A stretch of DNA of 6,871 nucleotides from Hadesarchaea archaeon (GTDB lineage Archaea > Hadarchaeota > Hadarchaeia > Hadarchaeales > Hadarchaeaceae): contig JAUWXD010000015.1 in assembly GCA_030616505.1 (NCBI GenBank), positions 1-6,871 on the forward strand, given 5' to 3'. Below, one piece after another: positions 1 through 4,919 of the stretch (position 1 is its first letter; each line of letters starts with the position of its first letter). Made by a program: the position numbers and the translations under genes. The notes beneath the pieces are model-generated. The model worked only from the letters and a program-made list of their open reading frames with translations. It was not told the origin of the DNA and ran no database searches.

Positions 1-73
1 AGGTATTCAAGGAGAGTTCTTCGATAAACTTAACAGCCTCACAAAGGGAGAGGTCGAGACAAAGGTGCTGTAA
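1..73 (+). CDS. sbds: SBDS family ribosome maturation protein, C-terminal fragment
   Basis: Only the last 23 codons are present, ending in TAA at 71-73; the 5' part lies outside the window. Reading back in frame from that stop gives a C-terminus containing FDKLNSLTKGEVETKVL, which resembles the end of archaeal SBDS/Sdo1 proteins (final ferredoxin-like domain). SBDS family proteins help release the anti-association factor aIF6 from the large ribosomal subunit. The archaeal SBDS gene commonly sits directly upstream of rrp4, and here its stop codon abuts the rrp4 ATG, so the position supports the call. The fragment is too short for a family assignment on sequence alone; neighbourhood carries much of the weight. 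Confidence 0.8.
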   Translation, partial: GIQGEFFDKLNSLTKGEVETKVL

Positions 74-766
74 ATGATTCACATCCAAAATCGCGAATTG
101 GTTGTGCCAGGCCAGCTGATAGCCGAAGGCAGTTATCGATTGCTGGAAGGGACTTTTCGCGAAGGGAAGCAGATTTACTCTACGGTGGTTGGGCTAGCGA
201 ACTTCCGCGGTGATGAAATAAGGATAATCCCCTTCAATGGACGCTACATCCCAATTCCCGGGGATTTGGTGATAGGTGTAGTCGTGGACTCTTACTATTC
301 AGGCTGGATCCTCGACTTGAACTCGCCTTACTCGGGGAACCTCTTCGTCTCGGAACTCCTGCACCGGAAAGTGGACCTTGACCGAGAGGATATAAGCAAG
401 TACCTCAGAATGGGCGACGTGGTGATTTCGGAGGTAGTGGATGTGGATGATCGAATGCGTGTCCGGCTCGGAACAGAAGCACCCGGGATGGGAAAAGTCA
501 AGGGGGGGAAGTTAGTAGAGATCTCTCCGATGAAAATTCCCCGAGTGCTGGGACGGAGGGGGTCAATGCTCAAGACGATTCAGGATATTAGCAAGTGCAG
601 ACTCCGAGTTGGGCAGAACGGGAGGATAATAATTTTGGGAAATAACCCACGCATTGTGAACGCGGTGGTTGATACCCTACTCATGATCGAGCGCGAGGCG
701 CACACTTCCGGACTGACAGATAGGGTGCGTTTTCAGCTTGAAAAAATAAGATCTGGAGGGAATTGA
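74..766 (+). CDS. rrp4: Exosome RNA-binding cap subunit Rrp4
   Basis: This 230-residue protein is the expected length for archaeal Rrp4. The order of domains is an N-terminal beta domain (about 1-55), an S1 RNA-binding domain (about 60-135, with NGRYIPIPGDLVIG leading in) and a KH domain (about 150-215) whose GxxG loop is G160-R-R-G163 within KIPRVLGRRGSMLKTI. In the archaeal exosome, a trimer of Rrp4 (or Csl4) sits on the Rrp41/Rrp42 ring, binds RNA and feeds it into the central channel. The ATG directly follows the SBDS stop, and AGGTG at 63-67 gives a Shine-Dalgarno site 6 nt upstream, which supports this start. The stop codon abuts the rrp41 ATG, so translation is probably coupled. Confidence 0.96.
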   Translation: MIHIQNRELVVPGQLIAEGSYRLLEGTFREGKQIYSTVVGLANFRGDEIRIIPFNGRYIPIPGDLVIGVVVDSYYSGWILDLNSPYSGNLFVSELLHRKVDLDREDISKYLRMGDVVISEVVDVDDRMRVRLGTEAPGMGKVKGGKLVEISPMKIPRVLGRRGSMLKTIQDISKCRLRVGQNGRIIILGNNPRIVNAVVDTLLMIEREAHTSGLTDRVRFQLEKIRSGGN

Positions 767-1486
767 ATGGAAAAACCTGAGAAACTGATAGTTGACGGCA
801 AGCGGCTCGATGGCCGTGCGCCAGACGAGTTGAGACCTCTGAAGATGGAGATAGGGGTATTGAAACAAGCAGATGGTTCAGCATACGTCGAGCTCGGCGA
901 GAATAAAGTATTGGCGGCAGTCTACGGGCCGAGAGAGATGCACCCAAGGCACGACCAGCGGCCAGATACCGCTGTGCTACGCTGCCACTACAACATGGCA
1001 CCGTTTTCGGTTGACGACCGGAAGAGACCTGGACGAGACAGACGTTCAATGGAGATATCAAAGGTGACGCGGGAAGCATTCGCGCCAGTAATGTTTCTTG
1101 AGCTTTATCCCCGCGCGGTCATCGATGTTTTCATTGAGATACTTCAGGCGGGCGCTGGTACCCGTACAGCGGGCATAAACGCTGCCGCGGTAGCGCTGGC
1201 GGACGCAGGAGTACCAATGAAAGACCTAGTGTCTTCAGTGGCGGTCGGAAAGGTCGACGGCACAATAGTCCTTGACTTGACAAAAGAGGAAGACCAGCAC
1301 GGTACCACGGACATGCCGGTAGCGATTGTGCCGCGAAAAAAATTGATAACTTTGCTGCAAATGGACGGCGATTTCACAGGGGACGAGTTCAAACAGGCTG
1401 TGGACCTAGCGTTCAAGGGATGTGAGCAGATTTATGAGGTGCAGCGACAAGCTCTAAGGAACAAATACGCAGTTAAGGAGGAATAA
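767..1486 (+). CDS. rrp41: Exosome catalytic subunit Rrp41 (RNase PH fold)
   Basis: This 239-residue RNase PH-fold subunit carries the phosphorolytic active site of the archaeal exosome, a 3'-5' exoribonuclease that releases nucleoside diphosphates and can run in reverse to add A-rich tails. The N-terminus has the family signature [14 protein letters not shown] (12-25). Residues matching those described for Sulfolobus Rrp41 are visible: R92-R93 (RNA binding), T132-R133 in the phosphate loop [13 protein letters not shown], and the acidic pair D176 and D182 in DQHGTTDMP, with the expected six-residue spacing. It therefore looks active. The ATG immediately follows the rrp4 TGA and is preceded by GGAGGG at 755-760. 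The product pairs with Rrp42, encoded 2 nt downstream, to make a hexameric ring. Confidence 0.97.
   Translation: MEKPEKLIVDGKRLDGRAPDELRPLKMEIGVLKQADGSAYVELGENKVLAAVYGPREMHPRHDQRPDTAVLRCHYNMAPFSVDDRKRPGRDRRSMEISKVTREAFAPVMFLELYPRAVIDVFIEILQAGAGTRTAGINAAAVALADAGVPMKDLVSSVAVGKVDGTIVLDLTKEEDQHGTTDMPVAIVPRKKLITLLQMDGDFTGDEFKQAVDLAFKGCEQIYEVQRQALRNKYAVKEE
1475..1480 (+). promoter_or_regulatory. Shine-Dalgarno site fixing the GTG start of rrp42
   Basis: AGGAGG lies inside the last codons of rrp41, 8 nt upstream of the GTG at 1489. It selects that GTG over the nearby out-of-frame ATG at 1493. Confidence 0.8.
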
Positions 1487-1488
1487 AA

Positions 1489-2253
1489 GTGAATGAGATA
1501 GTTTCAAGCGTGAGACGGGACTACATTGTCGACCTGGCGAAGCATGAGAAGCGTTTAGACGGACGGACGCTGGACCAGTTTAGGGACGTTTCCGTTGAGA
1601 TCGGACCAATTAAGACTGCGAACGGCTCGGCACAGGTCAGGATCGGGAAGACTCGAGTACTAGTAGGTGTGAAAATTTTGCACGCAGAACCTTTCCCAGA
1701 CACTCCCGATAGCGGAGTACTTATTGTCAATGCAGAACTCCGACCAATCGCGTCACCCAGCTTTGAGCTTGGGCCACCTCGCGAGAATGCCATTGAGCTA
1801 GCTCGAGTCGTTGACAGAGGAGTCCGCGAGTCAAAGGCGATAGATCTGGAAAAGCTCGGGATAAAGTCAGGGGAAGACGTATGGGCAGTCTTCATAGATA
1901 TCCACGTACTTGACCACGATGGGAACTTGATTGATGCGTCAGCGCTAGGAGCGATAACGGCTCTTACGAACGTGAAGCCACCCGAAGACGAGGCTTGGAC
2001 CTTACCGGGGTTTCCACTTCAGAAGAGCCCTGTGGCGGTGACCATCACGAGGATTAACGACAAGTTGATGGTCGACCCCTATCTGGATGAGGAGAACGTG
2101 ATGGATGCACGGCTGACAATAGCGACGACCGAGGATGGAAATATATGTGCGATGCAGAAGGGGGGTACTGGTTACTTCTCGCGCGAGCAGCTCGAGCGAG
2201 CGTACCAGCTAGCGCGAGCGAAAGCAACCGAGCTAAGAAAACACATAAGATGA
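1489..2253 (+). CDS. rrp42: Exosome non-catalytic ring subunit Rrp42
   Basis: This 254-residue RNase PH-fold protein is the non-catalytic partner of Rrp41. The N-terminal family signature is KRLDGRTLDQFRDV (21-34). Instead of the acidic catalytic pair found in Rrp41, the corresponding region reads as the Rrp42-type PVAVTITRINDKLMVDPYLD (181-200), followed by a C-terminal helix rich in Ala, Arg and Lys. Arginines in ELARVVDRGVRES (103-115) fall where Rrp42 is known to contact RNA at the shared active site; I infer this by analogy. Translation starts at GTG 1489, 2 nt after the rrp41 stop, with a strong AGGAGG 8 nt upstream. Coupled synthesis of Rrp41 and Rrp42 suits their 1:1 ring. Confidence 0.96.
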   Translation: MNEIVSSVRRDYIVDLAKHEKRLDGRTLDQFRDVSVEIGPIKTANGSAQVRIGKTRVLVGVKILHAEPFPDTPDSGVLIVNAELRPIASPSFELGPPRENAIELARVVDRGVRESKAIDLEKLGIKSGEDVWAVFIDIHVLDHDGNLIDASALGAITALTNVKPPEDEAWTLPGFPLQKSPVAVTITRINDKLMVDPYLDEENVMDARLTIATTEDGNICAMQKGGTGYFSREQLERAYQLARAKATELRKHIR

Positions 2254-2257
2254 GAAC

Positions 2258-2515
2258 ATGGCACGAAGAAAGAAAGCTGGGTCCACCGGTAGGTTTGGGC
2301 CACGTTATGGGACAAAGATTCGGAAGCTAGCAGTCGAGATTGAACGCAAAGTCAAACGGAAATACAAGTGCCAGAGTTGTGGAGCGCAACGGGTCAAGCG
2401 GGTCAATACAGCCATATGGCAGTGCGGCAGATGTGGAGTAAAGTTCGCGGGAGCGGCTTATTCCCCATCCGTGTTTGCCGCCCCAGTAGAGTCTTCGACG
2501 AGGAGGAAGGAATAG
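2258..2515 (+). CDS. rpl37ae: Large ribosomal subunit protein L37Ae (eL43)
   Basis: This 85-residue basic protein has the zinc-ribbon of L37Ae: C38-x2-C41 and C56-x2-C59, in KCQSCGAQRVKR and WQCGRCGVKFAG. The N-terminus (MARRKKAGSTGRFGPRYG) is typical of the family, and the zinc ribbon binds 23S rRNA in the large subunit. The ATG is 4 nt after the rrp42 stop. I see no strong Shine-Dalgarno motif, so initiation may rely on reinitiation from rrp42. The TAG stop shares its last G with the GTG start of rpoP. Its presence between rrp42 and rpoP is the usual arrangement in the archaeal exosome superoperon. Confidence 0.96.
   Translation: MARRKKAGSTGRFGPRYGTKIRKLAVEIERKVKRKYKCQSCGAQRVKRVNTAIWQCGRCGVKFAGAAYSPSVFAAPVESSTRRKE
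2501..2506 (+). promoter_or_regulatory. Shine-Dalgarno site fixing the GTG start of rpoP
   Basis: AGGAGG within the last codons of rpl37ae sits 8 nt before the GTG at 2515. It is the main reason for preferring that start to the in-frame upstream ATG at 2368. Confidence 0.8.
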
Positions 2516-2646
2516 TGTTAAAGTGCAGCACGTGCGGGCGATCTGTGGATAAGCTCCAAGAAGGGCGTGTGCGATGTCCTCACTGTGGATCGCGCATCCT
2601 CTACAAGGTTCGCTCAAATGTCGTTCGCAAGGTAAAATCAAAGTAA
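2515..2646 (+). CDS. rpoP: DNA-directed RNA polymerase subunit P (Rpo12/RpoP)
   Basis: This 43-residue zinc-ribbon protein has C4-x2-C7 and C21-x2-C24 (LKCSTCGRS and VRCPHCGSRILYKVR). The CGSRILYK block and basic C-terminus are characteristic of archaeal RpoP, the counterpart of eukaryotic Rpb12/Rpc10, a small assembly subunit of RNA polymerase. The open frame runs back to an ATG at 2368, but the extra 49 residues read through rpl37ae in another frame and resemble nothing in the family. The GTG at 2515, overlapping the rpl37ae TAG by one base and 8 nt after AGGAGG, gives the normal family length. It is the last gene of the first operon block, with its stop 1 nt from the stop of the convergent channel gene. 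Confidence 0.93.
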   Translation: MLKCSTCGRSVDKLQEGRVRCPHCGSRILYKVRSNVVRKVKSK

Positions 2647-2647
2647 A

Positions 2648-3172
2648 TTATCGGCGACGTCGCGAAAACGATGGTTGCCGAACTTTAAATTTTTTCTTTT
2701 GAGGTATTTCGAGAATCAAATATGGACGGTCACGGAAGCTCTTGTTCGGAATTACCAGCAATTTCCCATCATCTGTGATGAGTTTAGTTGAAGTGAGAGA
2801 TATTTGTGTTACTCTACCTTTTTCACCGTCGATTTTAATCCTAGAACCCACGGATATGAGCTTATCAAAAATGAGGCTTACACCAGCTATAGCGTTCGAT
2901 AGCCATACGTTCATGATTGCGAACCCAAAGATCACTCCTATGATCCCAAGCGTGGCAGCCAAACTTACGAGCAGACCCAAAATCCCCCAGATGTATAGGA
3001 GGCACAAACAAAAAATGAGAAAAATGACGCCATAGAAAATGTCCGCTAATTTTTGGTATCCTCTGAGCCTTTTGAGTTTACCCGTGATGATTCTGTGAAG
3101 AACGTAAATGACGATGGCGAAAATGAAAAATGCTGTCAACGTGTATACTACCCTACTAAGCCAAACTTCCAA
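2648..3172 (-). CDS. Compact MscS-family mechanosensitive ion channel
   Basis: This 174-residue membrane protein has three predicted transmembrane segments: about 8-28, 44-66 and a pore-lining segment about 67-102. The third contains the Gly/Ala-rich MscS pattern AATLGIIGVIFGFAIMNVWL followed by SNAIAGVSLIF. A beta domain follows (about 103-150), with VGSRIKIDGEKGRVTQISL and the family's DGKLLVIPNKSF. Such channels open under membrane tension to release solutes during osmotic downshift. The protein is short: E. coli MscS has about 286 residues, and the C-terminal alpha/beta vestibule is replaced by a basic tail ending RRRR. The start is TTG at 3172, the furthest upstream start possible (an in-frame TAG lies 18 nt before it), preceded by GGTGGG. 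The gene is inverted relative to both flanking operons and is AT-richer than they are. Confidence 0.88.
   Translation of the reverse strand: MEVWLSRVVYTLTAFFIFAIVIYVLHRIITGKLKRLRGYQKLADIFYGVIFLIFCLCLLYIWGILGLLVSLAATLGIIGVIFGFAIMNVWLSNAIAGVSLIFDKLISVGSRIKIDGEKGRVTQISLTSTKLITDDGKLLVIPNKSFRDRPYLILEIPQKKKFKVRQPSFSRRRR
2690..2700 (+). terminator. Oligo-T terminator candidate for the exosome operon
   Basis: TTTTTTCTTTT lies about 44 nt after the rpoP stop. Archaeal transcription commonly ends at U-rich runs without a hairpin. On the opposite strand the same bases encode the Lys/Phe-rich tail of the channel protein (QKKKFK), so coding could explain the run by itself. Confidence 0.5.
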
Positions 3173-3200
3173 TAGCCCACCGGTTAACTATCGGGGAAAT

Positions 3201-3210
3201 CTTTTAAAAG
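3201..3210 (-). promoter_or_regulatory. TATA-like element, probably for the channel gene
   Basis: CTTTTAAAAG is centred about 34 nt upstream of the TTG start of the channel gene, which would place transcription initiation about 8 nt before translation. The element is a perfect palindrome, so it could also work on the + strand, where GGAAAT just upstream resembles a BRE. Assigned by position only. Confidence 0.4.
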
Positions 3211-3248
3211 AATAGGTCATCGATTGCAAACTCAGATTATCAATTAAT

Positions 3249-3255
3249 CATATAC
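3249..3255 (+). promoter_or_regulatory. TATA-like element, probably for the pcc1 operon
   Basis: CATATAC, preceded by AT-rich sequence, is centred about 34 nt upstream of the pcc1 GTG. This mirrors the spacing of the element facing the channel gene and implies a very short leader. A promoter is needed here if the inverted gene and oligo-T run separate this operon from the exosome block. The motif itself is weak. Confidence 0.35.
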
Positions 3256-3278
3256 TACCCTAGCCCATAAATTTTGAC

Positions 3279-3284
3279 GTGATC
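3279..3284 (+). promoter_or_regulatory. Shine-Dalgarno-like site for the pcc1 GTG start
   Basis: GTGATC is complementary to the GAUCAC near the archaeal 16S rRNA 3' end and lies 2 nt before the GTG at 3287. An in-frame TGA at 3275-3277 rules out any start further upstream, so this GTG is the first one possible. Confidence 0.5.
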
Positions 3285-3286
3285 TT

Positions 3287-3547
3287 GTGGTCAAGGCGAA
3301 ACAATCTAGCGCGACGTTGGAGTTCACGTTTCGGAACGCGCGTGATGCAGAGGCTGTGCGACAGGCTTTAATGCCGGAGGAGGAGCTCCCATCCTCGACC
3401 CGTTGCAGGGTAGGGGTAAAGCGCAGGAAAAACGTTTTATGCCTCCAAGTAGATGCAGCAGATACAGCAGCGTTGCGAGCGGCGTTGAATTCATACATCC
3501 GATGGATAATCGTTGCGCGCGATGTGATTGGAAACGGAGGAAAATGA
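3287..3547 (+). CDS. pcc1: KEOPS complex subunit Pcc1
   Basis: This 86-residue protein is the right length for archaeal Pcc1. The first strand (SATLEFTFRN, 8-17), a helix with DAEAVRQALMPEEE (20-33), and the diagnostic C-terminal block DAADTAALRAALNSYIRWI (56-74) all fit. Pcc1 is the dimerisation subunit of KEOPS, which with Kae1, Bud32 and Cgi121 transfers threonylcarbamoyl to A37 of ANN-decoding tRNAs (t6A). The start is GTG. The TGA stop abuts the pfdB ATG (TGAATG), so the two genes are co-transcribed. In many archaea pcc1 lies in the exosome superoperon just before prefoldin beta, as here, but in this genome it follows an inverted gene and probably has its own promoter. Confidence 0.92.
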   Translation: MVKAKQSSATLEFTFRNARDAEAVRQALMPEEELPSSTRCRVGVKRRKNVLCLQVDAADTAALRAALNSYIRWIIVARDVIGNGGK

Positions 3548-3916
3548 ATGGAGAACCTATCGCCACAGTTGCGCCATCAGTTTGCGCAGTTCCAGCAGGC
3601 CCAGCAGCAGGCCCAGATATTGCTAAACCAGCGGCAGCAGCTCGAGCTCCTCTCGAAGGAGACAGAGCGGGCCCTTGAGGAGTTAGAGAAGCTATCGGGG
3701 GACGCAGTGGTCTATAAAAGCGTGGGCACTATCTTAGCGAGGTCTGAAAAGGGAAAACTCCAGAAGGAGCTGACAGAGCAGAAGGAAACGCTCGATTTGA
3801 GAGTCAAAACGCTCGAGCGCCAAGGAGAGCGGACTGTCCAGCGTCTACGCGAGATGCGCGAAAAGATAGACGAAGCTCTCAAGGGCAAAAAGCCAAGTGA
3901 AGGAACTACTAGCTAG
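3548..3916 (+). CDS. pfdB: Prefoldin subunit beta
   Basis: This 122-residue protein has the all-helical prefoldin beta layout: an N-terminal coiled coil rich in Gln (about 5-45), a central beta-hairpin section around GDAVVYKSVGTILAR (51-65), and a C-terminal coiled coil (about 68-115) rich in Glu, Lys and Arg. Archaeal prefoldin is an alpha2-beta4 jellyfish-shaped chaperone that captures non-native proteins in the cytoplasm and hands them to the thermosome. The ATG is preceded by GGAGG at 3536-3540. The last 20 bases overlap the following gene if that gene starts at its upstream GTG. The DUF3194 gene often found directly after pfdB in archaea is absent. Confidence 0.95.
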   Translation: MENLSPQLRHQFAQFQQAQQQAQILLNQRQQLELLSKETERALEELEKLSGDAVVYKSVGTILARSEKGKLQKELTEQKETLDLRVKTLERQGERTVQRLREMREKIDEALKGKKPSEGTTS

Positions 3917-4910
3917 GGCTGGCTTCATGAAGGGGCTAGCGGATTTTTTAGCCGGAGCTGCCAAAAAAGGACAGCGAATTCTGGTGCTTTGCCATCACAA
4001 CGCAGACTCAGATGCTGTCGCCAGTGCACTAGTGCTGACCGACGTCCTCAAGCAAATCGGTGCGAATTCTCGAGCAGGCGCGGCTGACGGCATAGCAACG
4101 GCATCCCAGACGCTTCTGAAAACTTTTGGGCGAGAGATCCTTGTGAATCCTCCACTTGATGTCGATTTGATAGTTCTAGTAGACACCTCAAGCCTGGAGC
4201 ACCTAGGCGAATTTGGGGCCAAGTTGAAGGAAGCCGCACCGAAACTGGCGGTCGTGGACCACCACAAACCCGTTGAGGAGATGAAAAAGCTTTCGAGTTA
4301 TTACTTCGTGAAGGAGGACTCCGCTTCAGCGGCCGAGCTCATATTCAAGTTGGTCGCTGAGCTGGGCGAGAAATTAACGCCTGAGCAGGCTTCGCTCCTT
4401 CTCGCAGGCGTTATCAGCGACACAGGACATTTTAGGTGGGCCAAACCCGAAACATTCGAAGTGGTCGATGCTCTGCTAAAAGCAGGTGCCGATTACGATC
4501 GTGTGTTGGGGGCCCTTAAACCTCCGGAGGACCTCTCAAAGCGCGTGGCGATGTTAAAGGCAGCTGGACGTTCGGAGCTACACAAAATTCACGGGTGTTT
4601 GGCGGTGTTTTCTGAACTGGGCTCGTTCGAGGGCGACGCAGCTGGGATGTTGGTCCGAATCGGGGCAGATGTGGCGTTCGCTGGGTCTGAAGAGAAAGAC
4701 AAAGTCAGGATGAGCGGTAGGGCACGTCCTGAGCTCCTGAAGAAGACAAAGTTACATCTGGGCGAGGTCATGGAAGTACTCGGGAAACAGTTTGGGGGAA
4801 GCGGGGGAGGCCATGCTGGTGCCGCGAGCATGCAGGGAAAAGGAAAACTCGAAGAGGTCAAGAAACACCTTTTCAAAATATTGCAACAGAAACTAAAGCC
4901 GGAAGAATAA
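3897..4910 (+). CDS. DHH-DHHA1 family phosphoesterase (NrnA/RecJ-like)
   Basis: This protein of up to 337 residues has all core DHH motifs. These are motif I CHHNADSDAVAS (32-43, metal ligands H33, D37, D39), motif II VDTSS (95-99), the DHH triad D121-H122-H123 in VVDHHKP, and motif IV SDTGHFR (174-180). The DHHA1 substrate-binding end has GGSGGGHAGAAS (300-311). Members are Mn-dependent nucleases or phosphodiesterases acting on short oligonucleotides, cyclic dinucleotides or related substrates; sequence does not say which. No membrane or CBS domain is present. Start choice is open. GTG 3897 overlaps pfdB by 20 bases and has only a distant AAGGG, whereas ATG 3927 lies 10 nt after the pfdB stop with AGGG at 3915-3918. 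All catalytic motifs are retained either way. Confidence 0.9.
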   Translation: MKELLARAGFMKGLADFLAGAAKKGQRILVLCHHNADSDAVASALVLTDVLKQIGANSRAGAADGIATASQTLLKTFGREILVNPPLDVDLIVLVDTSSLEHLGEFGAKLKEAAPKLAVVDHHKPVEEMKKLSSYYFVKEDSASAAELIFKLVAELGEKLTPEQASLLLAGVISDTGHFRWAKPETFEVVDALLKAGADYDRVLGALKPPEDLSKRVAMLKAAGRSELHKIHGCLAVFSELGSFEGDAAGMLVRIGADVAFAGSEEKDKVRMSGRARPELLKKTKLHLGEVMEVLGKQFGGSGGGHAGAASMQGKGKLEEVKKHLFKILQQKLKPEE

Positions 4911-4919
4911 AGTGGTTTA

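Larger units (their letters stand above)
3173..3286. other. Divergent intergenic region between channel gene and pcc1
   Basis: This is the only sizeable non-coding gap in the window. It holds the two TATA-like elements and the two ribosome binding sites for divergent genes. It also holds a small inverted repeat, GATTA-TCAAT-TAATC at 3235-3249, directly upstream of the pcc1-side element. No small ORF or RNA gene is evident. Confidence 0.6.

Noticed and set aside
681..1079. A 132-codon open frame on the - strand opposite the rrp4/rrp41 junction, and similar long antisense frames at 1521-1895 and 4589-4987
   Set aside because: They are antisense to genes with clear family identity, show no domain-like sequence, and follow from codon bias in moderately GC-rich genes.
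897..1486. Thr at position 132 of Rrp41 (Ser in the Sulfolobus enzyme) as a lost active-site residue
   Set aside because: Thr can serve the same phosphate-binding role, and the Arg and Asp catalytic positions are all intact.
2742..3035. A 97-codon + strand frame inside the channel gene
   Set aside because: It is the antisense reading of an identifiable MscS-type membrane protein and has no recognisable features of its own.
3201..3210. CTTTTAAAAG palindrome as a repressor operator
   Set aside because: An AT-rich palindrome is what a bidirectional TATA-like element looks like; its distance from the channel start explains it without an operator.
3590..3645. CAG/CAGCAG-rich stretch suggesting a trinucleotide repeat
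   Set aside because: It encodes the Gln-rich first coiled coil of prefoldin beta, a normal family feature, and the units are imperfect.
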